Positions 55,785 through 64,000 of a stretch of DNA of 64,000 bases are shown piece by piece; within the stretch, counting starts at the first letter, position 1, and each line of letters starts with the position of its first letter. The DNA lies in assembly GCA_934045075.1 (NCBI GenBank), contig OW203734.1:4939065-5003064 (forward strand). The letters run 5' to 3'. This DNA is from Yponomeuta sedellus (Eukaryota; Arthropoda; Insecta; Lepidoptera; Yponomeutidae). The notes under the pieces are model-generated. The model saw nothing but the letters and a program-made list of their open reading frames with translations, did no database searches and was not told where the DNA came from. The position numbers and the translations under genes were made by a program.

Positions 55785-56768
55785 AATGAATGAATGAATG
55801 AATGAATGAATGAATGAATGAATGAATGAATGAATGAATGAATGAATGAATGAATGAATGAATGAATGAATGAATGAATGAATGAATGAATGAATGAATG
55901 AATGAATGAATGAATGAATGAATGAATGAATGAATGGATGGATGGATGGACGGACGGACGGACGGACGGACGGACGGACGGAAGGACGGACGGACGGATG
56001 GATGGATGGATGGATGGATGGATGGATGGATGGATGGATGGATGGATGGATGGATGAATGAATGAATGAATAAAAAAAAACGAACGAACGAACGAACGAA
56101 CGAACGAACGAACGAACGAACGAACGAACGAACGAACGAACGAACGAACGAACGAACGAACGAACGAACGAACGAACGAACGAACGAACGAACGAACGAA
56201 CGAACGAACGAACGAACGAACGAACGAACGAACGAACGAACGAACGAACGAACGAACGAACGAACGAACGAACGAACGAACGAACGAACGAACGAACGAA
56301 CGAACGAACGAACGAACGAACGAACGAACGAACGAACGAACGAACGAACGAACGAACGAACGAACGAACGAACGAACGAACGAACGAACGAACGAACGAA
56401 CGAACGAACAAACAAACAAACAAACAAACAAACAAACAAACAAACAAACAAACAAACAAACAAACAAACAAACAAACAAACAAACAAACAAACAAACAAA
56501 CAAACAAACAAACAAACAAACAAACAAACAAACAAACAAACAAACAAACAAACAAACAAACAAACAAACAAACAAACAAACAAACAAACAAACAAACAAA
56601 CAAACAAACAAACAAACAAACAAACAAACAAACAAACAAACAAACAAACAAACAAACAAACAAACAAACAAACAAACAAACAAACAAACAAACAAACAAA
56701 CAAACAAACAAACAAACAAACAAACAAACAAACAAACAAACAAACAAACAAACAAACAAACAAACAAA
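55785..56768. repeat. Composite tetranucleotide array, ~1 kb
   Basis: Blocks in order: (AATG)38, (GATG)3, (GACG)8 with one GAAG then (GACG)3, (GATG)15, (AATG)3, an A run, (CGAA)82, (CAAA)90. Neighbouring blocks differ by one substitution, and each block is nearly pure. Open frames on both strands are artefacts. Confidence 0.97.
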
Positions 56769-57978
56769 TAAATTACATCATTAATTCTGTATATGAACTA
56801 TTTATTAGGTATAAAACCTGATTTATTGCTTTTTTCTGGCTGTGCAGTAAGATGAATCTATGTATACAATTTAAACCACTTTTTTTGGTGGTCCGAACAG
56901 TCTTACTTTTTCTTGTGTTGTGTAGAAAATAAGTCTATTTGTATTACGTAGTTGGGTCAGAAAGTGGTTGATCTTAGGCTTTGATCAAGAGGGAAATTAA
57001 CTTGCGTGATAATTAAACGGCCCCTTGATATAAAAATTCGCTTTGTATAAAAGCAAATTTGCTGAAGTATTAGCGTCTGTACGGCCGACGGCAGATCGAA
57101 CCTTTTTAGTTATGCATTTGGCACAGTAACTGCGTCTAAATACTTAGTGTGCGATGTAGTAGAGCGTGCTTAGTAACCTAATAAATAATTGCGATTAGAA
57201 CCGTTTGATACAGAACTATGTAGGAGTATCGCGAATCATTAAGTAATAATAAAGAATATTTTATCTATCTATTTGTGGATTCATGACTAGAATCATCCAA
57301 ATGTTTAACGTTAGTTCGAACTGTAATCAATGACTTAACAGAATCACGCCTCGCCCGGCTTACAACTTCATTGTATAAAGTTTGAGTAGAGGTCGCGCGA
57401 TCACTTGTCTTAGTAATTACACTCGTAACATTGACCCAGTTCAATCCCTGTCAATGGGGGAACGTCATTATCAAGAACCAGTGGCGTAGCGTAGTGAGGA
57501 CAGCAGGGGCGGTCCGCCTTTTAGTGGGAGGCAAAATATAATACAATATAATAAAATATAATATAACGCCGTGGATTTTTTTTTATATTCGCAAAAATGT
57601 AAATTTATAGGTTGAATAGTTTAACAACAAAATACTGCTAAGTATATTACGTAATTAAAAGCCACAATACCTTTACAATAGACATACAATCAATTAGGTT
57701 TTTTGACTGATCTTATGGTATTGTGTGTGTGTGTGTTACCTCGAATTACGTCCCACCTCAGACTTACCAACACAACACCATACAATGTATAGGTACATCA
57801 CCTATTACATGAAAATCCCAACATAGCTCATATTATCTGCGGCGACTTTAACGACTGGCATAGCTCGTGGGGCTCCTCTGCTAACAACTAAAATTCTATT
57901 ATTTTAATTCATACTTAAACACCATAATATTTAAAAGTCTAATTATATTATATTATAATATAATATACATACCATAAC
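56769..57978. other. No gene seen
   Basis: AT-rich, with ATAAT/TATAA-like runs near 57535-57565 and a short (GT)n at 57722-57735. No exon recognised. Confidence 0.35.
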
Positions 57979-57991
57979 ATCATATACCTCT

Positions 57992-58806
57992 TTTAAATAC
58001 CTATTTAGAGGCTAAAAATTTCACCCATGCCGGGATTCGAACCCGCAACCTCTGGCTATCCGTACCAGCGCTCTACCAATTGAGCCAATGGGCGACTCAC
58101 GGCATCAGTGAAATTTCGAACCTCTTTACAATATTCTCTGTATTACAGGCAGCGACATCTGACTTAAGCAAATTGCATTACTTACAGCCCCGACTACCTA
58201 CTTTGCAGTTAGGTTTAACATCGGAACGATATCACTGTACCCACATGATTACACTATTTTTATTTTTAATGCACTAACCCGTGCTAAGGAACAAATTTAA
58301 AAACCTATTTAGAGGCTAAAAATTTCACCCATGCCGGGATTCGAACCCGCAACCTCTGGCTATCCGTACCAGCGCTCTACCAATTGAGCCAATGGGCGAC
58401 TCACGGCATCAGTCTTATTCAGTCAGTTTTAGCCTCTAAATAGGTTTTTAAATTTGTTCCTTAGCACGGGTTAGTGCATTAAAAATAAAAATAGTGTAAT
58501 CATGTGGGTACAGTGATATCGTTCCGATGTTAAACCTAACTGCAAAGTAGGTAGTCGGGGCTGTAAGTAATGCAATTTGCTTAAGTCAGATGTAGCTGCC
58601 TGTACGTAATACAGAGAATATTGTAAAGAGGTTCGAAATTTCACTGATGCCGTGAGTCGCCCATTGGCTCAATTGGTAGAGCGCTGGTACGGATAGCCAG
58701 AGGTTGCGGGTTCGAATCCCGGCATGGGTGAAATTTTTAGCCTCTAAATAGGTTTTTAAATTTGTTCCTTAGCACGGGTTAGTGCATTAAAAATAAAAAT
58801 AGTGTA
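57992..58806. mobile_element. Giant inverted SINE S1 compound with 13-bp target duplication
   Basis: ATCATATACCTCT at 57979-57991 and 58807-58819 frames the whole block. Left half: two minus-oriented S1 heads (58000-58140 and 58301-58410) around a 5' leader and tail. Right half: a plus-oriented S1 tail (58430-58500), leader, head (58663-58735) and tail. The halves are near-perfect reverse complements over ~300 bases per arm, for example GGGTACAGTGATATCGTTCC against GGAACGATATCACTGTACCC. Confidence 0.88.
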
Positions 58807-58819
58807 ATCATATACCTCT

Positions 58820-59022
58820 GTTTCCTACACTCAATTTAACCTATGGCCTTAATTTGTATGTACATACCATCTCAATTCTTTGTTCGCTTAATTGCTGCCA
58901 ACAAATTTACTGTTTTAGAATTATTACTATCACTTTTAAATTGTTAGCTGACATTTGGTAATATTTACTGTAGTTCATAAAATAAAATATTTCTACACCC
59001 CTCTGGAATCTTCATAGCAGTC
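58820..59022. other. No feature seen
   Basis: AT-rich lead-in to the pseudogene. Confidence 0.3.
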
Positions 59023-60080
59023 ATGTCGGCAACCTGTGGGCTATGTGAGGCCTCCGCGCTCAAGCTTGACAAAGTGAGGCAGGAACTGGCAGCCGTAAAG
59101 CTCGAGCTATAAAACACCAAAGATTTCCTACAGGCAACCATCATCGCCAGTAATTCAAAAATGGCCCAAACCAGCGAAAACCTAACTCTCGCGCTGCTGC
59201 AACGGGGGACTCGAAGTGCCCCAAACCTGTGATTAAGCAACGCATTTACCAGAGCACCTACCCCGATGCTCCGCTCCCACCCAGCGGTCCCTGGGGGGGG
59301 CAGCCCGGATCTCTTCAGCTCACCACTGGGCCCATGTGTTGCGGGACTCCGCGTGCCGCCGCCGCAGGATGGACGGCCCTCTGACATCCACACCGCGCCC
59401 ACTAGAGCTCCCACACCCGCGTCTTGCCCCCTCGATATGGCCTCAAGAGAGCGCAGCCCTCACGCCATCAACGCGCCACTCACCTTGGACTATGAAGGGC
59501 CGAACTCGACGCCATATGGCACACAGCCCGCCGAGATGTGCGCTGCTCTCTCCAGGGCACTCCCTAGGCCTATCTCGCCTAACCGGACACCCCACCTAGC
59601 GCCTCGAGAGAGGGCGGCCTACCGTCCCCTGATCTCTCGACATTGTCACAAGGAGAAGGACGGAGTGGTGCACCTGTCACCCCTCGCCCTAAGCCCGCCA
59701 CCCCTCGCGCAGGCCCATCCGGACCCAGAGCCACCACAAGCCGTCAGCCCACAAAAAACGCTACACCCACAGCCGCATTTGGAGTCGGCAACCATGGCAA
59801 GGGTGGGTCGCAGTGCGTGCCATGTGGAGCGTTCTTCACTAGCCGCAACATCGTGAGGCATTTCAAAAACAAGCATGCCAACTACCTCAATGGGGAGCTA
59901 AAAGATCACCCTGATTACCCCAAACTATTACATTTCAAAACCATTGCTCCACGATCGACTTGCCCAATCGAGCTCAGGCCACCGAGAGGTGCCTTGTTGG
60001 GTGTGCGGGGCGTAAAAACGTCATTCGTCGGCCCAATGGAGCCCTCCATCTCGAGCGATTCTGAGGAGAACGACATCTAG
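59023..60080 (+). pseudogene. Coiled-coil plus C2H2 zinc-finger protein, ORF1-like, broken
   Basis: From the ATG at 59023: MSATCGLCEASALKLDKVRQ and ELAAVKLEL (short coiled coil), stop at 59110, further stop near 59230, then a Pro-rich stretch in the same frame to about 59630. After a frameshift the protein continues in another frame (LSQGEGRSGAPVTPRPKPAT) to a classic C2H2 finger, CVPCGAFFTSRNIVRHFKNK with H (about 59817-59880), and ends SISSDSEENDI at 60080. High GC contrasts with its flanks. I suspect a LINE ORF1 or N-terminal finger domain, but no reverse transcriptase follows, so the identity is open. Confidence 0.5.
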
Positions 60081-60104
60081 AATGTAAATATATAGAAATA
60101 TCAA

Positions 60105-60640
60105 AATATTTTTAAAAAAATCTTTGACAAATGAAAATGTCCATATAACATATCTCATATTAGATGTTACTTAGTGTTCTAATTAGGACATTCTGAATTG
60201 TTATTGTACAAAGTAAGTTCTCAAATTTTAAGTTATTAAGTTTCTAAGTTTAAAACATCGTAAATTTAAAAATGTCCATATCACATATTTCGTATTACAT
60301 GCTACTCAGCGTTTATTAATAATATTGTACAACTAAGTTTTCAAGTTTTAAGTCATTAATTTTCTAAGTTTAGTAAGGAAAAAAAACTATTTACCCCTCA
60401 AAATTAAGTTTAACTTTTCTTTTCATTTTATGATAACATGTGCACCCCTAAGTTACAGAATGATTGTACAAATGAAGTCTTTCAAGTCTTAAGTTATTTC
60501 TTTCTAAGTTTCTAAGTTGATAATATTGCAAGGAAACATATTACTCACCCCTAAAATTAAGTTTTCAGCTTTTAATTTTATAATAACATGTTCAACCCCA
60601 AGTCAAACATAAAATGTTCACATCAGAACTAATGTATACT
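60105..60640. repeat. Degenerate ~150-180 bp repeats after the pseudogene
   Basis: Three rounds of AATGTCCATAT.ACATAT, ATTGTACAAA/CTAAGT, TTTTAAGTTATTAAGTTTCT and CCCCTAAAATTAAGTTTT-like words. A tandemly repeated 3' region is one explanation. Confidence 0.6.
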
Positions 60641-60825
60641 TGTACCATCACTCGCTATATATACTTATTTATTTAATTACACATATGTATAATTATATAC
60701 ATATATATACATATTTTATACTTATATATCCAACCTTAACCCAATACAAAACACTACTTCGCAATACTCTCACATAAACACCCCAAATCACCCATACCTC
60801 TGGAGGGAAAGTGTACACAGAAAGC

Positions 60826-60895
60826 GCGGCCCCTCCAGGGTATACCTTACACACCGTGGGTACATGGTGTGTAAGGTATACCCTGGAGGGGCCGC
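60826..60895. repeat. Perfect 30-bp hairpin
   Basis: GCGGCCCCTCCAGGGTATAC plus CTTACACACC pairs exactly with 60866-60895. The loop is GTGGGTACAT. The outer AAAGC / GCTTT words nearly extend it. It abuts repeat A2. Confidence 0.95.
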
Positions 60896-60904
60896 TTTAT
60901 ACTG

Positions 60905-61060
60905 CTGCTGCAGCTATTATAGCATACTGATCCCCAACCCGCATGCCCAGCGTGGGGATTATGGGCATTACCCCTCATTGATGGCACAACCTTGCGCTAT
61001 GGCGTTCATTAGGGGTGGGCTATGTCCAGCACTGGACTAATATAGCCTGAAGAAGAAGAA
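60905..61060 (-). repeat. Dispersed repeat A2
   Basis: CCCCAACCCGCATGCCCAGC, GGGGATTATGGGCATTACCC and GACTAATATAGCCTGAAGAA reverse the order of 53368-53510. A (GAA)n tail is at 61047-61062. Confidence 0.75.
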
Positions 61061-61452
61061 GAAGTCCGACACTACCAGGGCTTCCCTTCCCTGGCGTCCA
61101 TGATGGATTTTCACCGTGTACCCACAACAACAAAAAAACTGCAACCGCGCCGCTGAAACGTCGGCAATTAGGGTAATTACGTTTTGCCTAATAAATGATC
61201 GAGATTAGACCCGTTTAACTAACTATGAGCATCGCGACTCATTAAGAAATAGTACATGTAGGGTGTCAAGGATACGCAATAGAGAAGTGTTACTTATAAC
61301 GGTTTAATGACATCTTACTTTAAATCTAGATAATACAGTGTGTTAGTTGCGTTGACTTACGTTGCAGTCGTCGTCGTCGTCAGGCTGTAATAGTAACATG
61401 TCATCATAATGTACCACGTTCTAAGCAAATAAATTTTATTTTATTTCATTTT

Positions 61453-61713
61453 ACTCCACTCCACTCCACTCCACTCCACTCCACTCCACTCCACTCCACT
61501 CCACTCCACTCCACTCCACTCCACTCCACTCCACTCCACTCCACTCCACTCCACTCCACTCCACTCCACTCCACTCCACTCCACTCCACTCCACTCCACT
61601 CCACTCCACTCCACTCCACTCCACTCCACTCCACTCCACTCCACTCCACTCCACTCCACTCCACTCCACCCCACCCCACCCCACCCCACCCCACCCCACC
61701 CCACCCCACCCCA
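61453..61713. repeat. (CCACT)n then (CCACC)n pentanucleotide array
   Basis: About 42 CCACT units (to 61665), then about nine CCACC units, ending CCACCACC. Minus-strand frames encode WSGVE repeats but are not genes. Confidence 0.97.
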
Positions 61714-61724
61714 CCACCATTTAT

Positions 61725-61812
61725 TTTATTTTGTAGTCCACTGGTGGACATAGCCCTCCCCTAATGAGTGCCATAGCGCCTTGTCCTAAGCTTGCCGCAT
61801 CCAGCATCGTTG
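61725..61812 (-). pseudogene. RTE-type LINE C-terminus (repeat A)
   Basis: Minus frame CWMRQA-stop-DKALWHSLGEGYVHQWTTK-stop, the same ending as 50336-50513 with one internal stop. Confidence 0.75.
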
Positions 61813-62204
61813 CAGTCCGTAGATGTAATTCGGGTCAGTCGTTAAACCTAAAAATGTACTTCAAACATAGTCTTACTCGTAAATATACCCACTGTACATT
61901 TTCGCCAACTAGCCCAATAATTGTAGGAGATCCAATGACATCTCCATTTCACGAACATAATCGCGCTTAGTATTTAATTGTGGAAGCTGCCGGTCATTAT
62001 CGCAGGGAAGAAGTTTTAATAAACGAGCATAGTTCCTGAAAGAACTTCGCTTCAGCCAGTCGTTACTGTAATAGGGATCCACACCAAAAAAATATATAGA
62101 AGGTCCTTTAAAAATTTTAAGCATAAATGATGTCATAAAACTCGGGGGTGCCAATTTAAAGCAATGACTGTCACATATATAGAAAGCTAGACATAATCTT
62201 CTTT
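61813..62204. other. No gene supported
   Basis: An 81-codon minus-strand frame (61909-62154; contains NDWLKRSSFRNYARLLKLL) has no domain I recognise. Confidence 0.25.
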
Positions 62205-62360
62205 TTAAAAAGCTATTTAGAGGCTAAAAATTTCACCTATGCCGGGATTCGAACCCGCGACCTCTGGCTAACCGTGCCAGCGCTCTTCCAACTGAGCTGA
62301 TGGGCGACTCTCCGGCATCAGTGAAATTTCGAACCTCTTTACAATATTTTATGTATTACG
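62205..62360 (-). mobile_element. SINE S1, tail-truncated copy
   Basis: CTATTTAGAGGCTAAAAATT, CGGGATTCGAACCCGCGACC, CTTCCAACTGAGCTGATGGG, GTGAAATTTCGAACCTCTTT. Its 5' leader runs into the minisatellite. Confidence 0.85.
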
Positions 62361-63145
62361 TATTCTTAGCATCCAGCCGGGGCTACGAGCGATTCACTCA
62401 GGCAGCCGGGGCTACAAGCGATTCACTCAGGCAGCCGGGGCTACAAGCGATTCACTCAGGCAGCCGGAGCTACGAGCGATTCACTCAGGCAGCCGGGGCT
62501 ACGAGCGATTCACTCAGGCAGCCGGGGCTACGAGCGATTCACTCAGGCAGCCTGGGAACTGAGCTGATGGGCGACTCTCCGGCATCAGTGAAATTTCGAA
62601 CCTCTTTACAATATTTTATGTATTACGTATTCTTAGCGTCCAGCCGGGGCTACGAGCGATTCACTCAGGCAGCCGGGGCTACAAGCGATTCACTCAGGCA
62701 GCCGGGGCTACAAGCGATTCACTCAGGCAGCCGGAGCTACGAGCGATTCACTCAGGCAGCCGGGGCTACGAGCGATTCACTCAGGCAGCCGGGGCTACGA
62801 GCGATTCACTCAGGCAGCCTGGGCTACGAGCCATTCATTCAGGCAGCCGGGGCTAAGAGGAATTCACTCAGGCAGCCGGGGCTACGGGCGATTCACTCAG
62901 GCAGCCGGGGCTACAAGCGATTCACTCAGGCAGCCGGGGCTACAAGCGATTCACTCAGGCAGCCAGAGCTACGAGCGATTCACTTGGGCAGCCGGGGCTA
63001 CGAGCGATTCACTTGGGCAGCCGGGGCTACGAGCGATTCACTCAGACAGCCGGGGCTACGAGCGATTCACTCAGGCAGCCGGAGCTACGAGCGATTCACT
63101 TGGGCAGCCGGGGCTGCGAGCGATTCACTCAGGTAGCCGAGGCTA
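62360..63145. repeat. 29-bp minisatellite (about 25 units) with a ~270-bp higher-order duplication
   Basis: Unit GCAGCCGGGGCTACGAGCGA plus TTCACTCAG. The SINE leader together with the first six or seven units (62297-62550) is repeated from about 62557. Later units carry variants (CACTTGGGCAG). The unit occurs once, inverted, in repeat R variants at 34295 and 52945. A 278-codon frame crosses it because three units make 29 codons without a stop. Confidence 0.93.
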
Positions 63146-63657
63146 CTTGATTGCTATAAATAAAACAACCACCCACGTCAAGCAGTAATTCTTCACCTTC
63201 TTAGGCTATGCCACAGACAGTCCGTGGTGAGACCTAAGGACCCTATTATAAAGGAGATTAATACTTTCTAACTTCGAATTTGTTATAAAGATGCAGTCTT
63301 TTATGCCCAAAGTGTAATTTAAACTTAGACCCTAAGTAGAAGAGATGAGATCAATGGGAGAGGGGAAAGGAGTGGAAAAACAAGGAGAGCTAACTTGCGC
63401 CACAAGTGGAATAAAATCATAACTTGTATAATACGGTTTTTTCAAAAGGTAAACATCAAATGTATTGATATCTGCAATAACTACATCATAAATAGTAGTA
63501 TCTGTGATAACTATTTTAGAACACAGTTTCGAACGTAGTATCAACATCCTAGCACTTATTCGGATTTAGGAAGAATAGCTTCGCGATCCTTTTTATAAAA
63601 AATATATTGTTTTTATATTTTTTTTAATGAACTAATCCGTGAACTAAATGACAATAA
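63146..63657. other. No gene seen
   Basis: AT-rich, no element defined. Confidence 0.3.
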
Positions 63658-63723
63658 AAAAACCTATTTAGAGGCAAAAAATCCCGGCGTGGGTGGAACC
63701 TTTAGCCTCTAAATAGGTTTTTA
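63658..63723. mobile_element. SINE S1 mini-foldback
   Basis: AAAACCTATTTAGAGGC (63660-63676) and GCCTCTAAATAGGTTTTT (63705-63722) enclose a ~28-base scrap, AAAAAATCCCGGCGTGGGTG and a few more bases, the edge of an S1 head. Confidence 0.85.
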
Positions 63724-64000
63724 ATATTGTTTTTCTTCAACGAACGGCTCAACACAGTTTTGATCATAAAATATACGTTACTTGAGGTGCCTATGAGTTT
63801 GAATCTATAGCTAATTTTGAAAGAAAAAGCTATAAACTTAGTCATTCATTGTGTCAATAACATACGAAAAAATCATGGAGATTGGAAAATATTTAGACGT
63901 GGAAAAACGTTTTCTCTTTTTGTATTTACGAGCACGTACTATTCTTCCCTCTTAATGAACGTTACAAGTTAAACTAGATAACTAGTTAAACTAGATGTTG
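63724..64000. other. No gene seen
   Basis: AT-rich to the window edge. Confidence 0.3.

Noticed and set aside
55736..56821. 340-codon Phe/Val/Cys and Asn/Glu/Arg repeat proteins
   Set aside because: Translations of (CAAA)n, (CGAA)n and (AATG)n arrays.
61909..62154. 81-codon minus frame
   Set aside because: No domain, no splice or repeat support; length is possible by chance.
62300..63136. 278-codon frame made of 29-residue repeats
   Set aside because: It is the translation of a 29-bp minisatellite whose triple unit has no stop. No start context or flanking exons.
62360..63145. CRISPR-like spaced repeats
   Set aside because: Units are directly adjacent without spacers, in a eukaryotic context.

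Overview
This is a repeat-dense stretch of an insect nuclear genome, most likely a moth or butterfly (Lepidoptera). It is AT-rich with short GC-rich islands. Support for this comes from a Dong/R4-type LINE sitting in a (TAA)n array, several tRNA-derived SINE families, RTE-type LINEs with short tandem-repeat tails, and an insect odorant-receptor gene with small, phase-compatible exons. No bacterial operons, CRISPR arrays or rRNA genes are visible. I cannot name the species.

The only host gene I can support is an odorant receptor (7tm_6 family) on the minus strand. Six exons can be placed between 47002 (ATG) and 34706: 46741-47002, 44145-44369, 41978-42107, 40864-41040, 35568-35664 and 34706-34813. 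All five junctions keep the reading frame (phases 1, 1, 2, 2, 0). The final C-terminal exon or exons were not found. The introns are full of transposons.

Layout. 1-2000 (minus strand): the start of a non-LTR ORF1 abuts a truncated LTR-retrotransposon Gag that has a tRNA-Pro primer-binding site and an LTR edge. 2000-11800: repeat relics, two MITEs, SINEs and an RTE 3' end. 11771-12873 and 17148-18056: two inverted copies of a GC-rich, poly(A)-tailed retroelement, each with a 16-bp target-site duplication. 14571-16330: a composite tetranucleotide array of about 1.6 kb. 19725-19982: a transposase fragment. 21178-27545: the Dong/R4-like LINE, with one in-frame stop, a ~0.5-kb repeat inserted near its C-terminus, and TAA repeats on both sides. 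28392-34090: SINE, RTE and LINE remnants, some nested. 34700-47000: the odorant receptor with a 1.1-kb long-TIR element, palindromes, a SINE-in-LINE insertion and foldback elements in its introns. 47100-64000: SINE copies in hairpin arrangements, a perfect 51-bp inverted repeat, more microsatellites, a zinc-finger ORF1-like pseudogene, a 30-bp perfect hairpin and a 29-bp minisatellite.

The most unusual signals are: the tRNA SINE that repeatedly occurs as inverted-repeat (foldback) copies, including one of about 0.8 kb with 13-bp target-site duplications; the 36833-37932 element with tandem repeats that carry TTAGG runs; and the Dong/R4 element whose 5' end can form a hairpin resembling the start of a self-cleaving ribozyme. 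Gene and family names come from recognising motifs by eye. No database search was possible.
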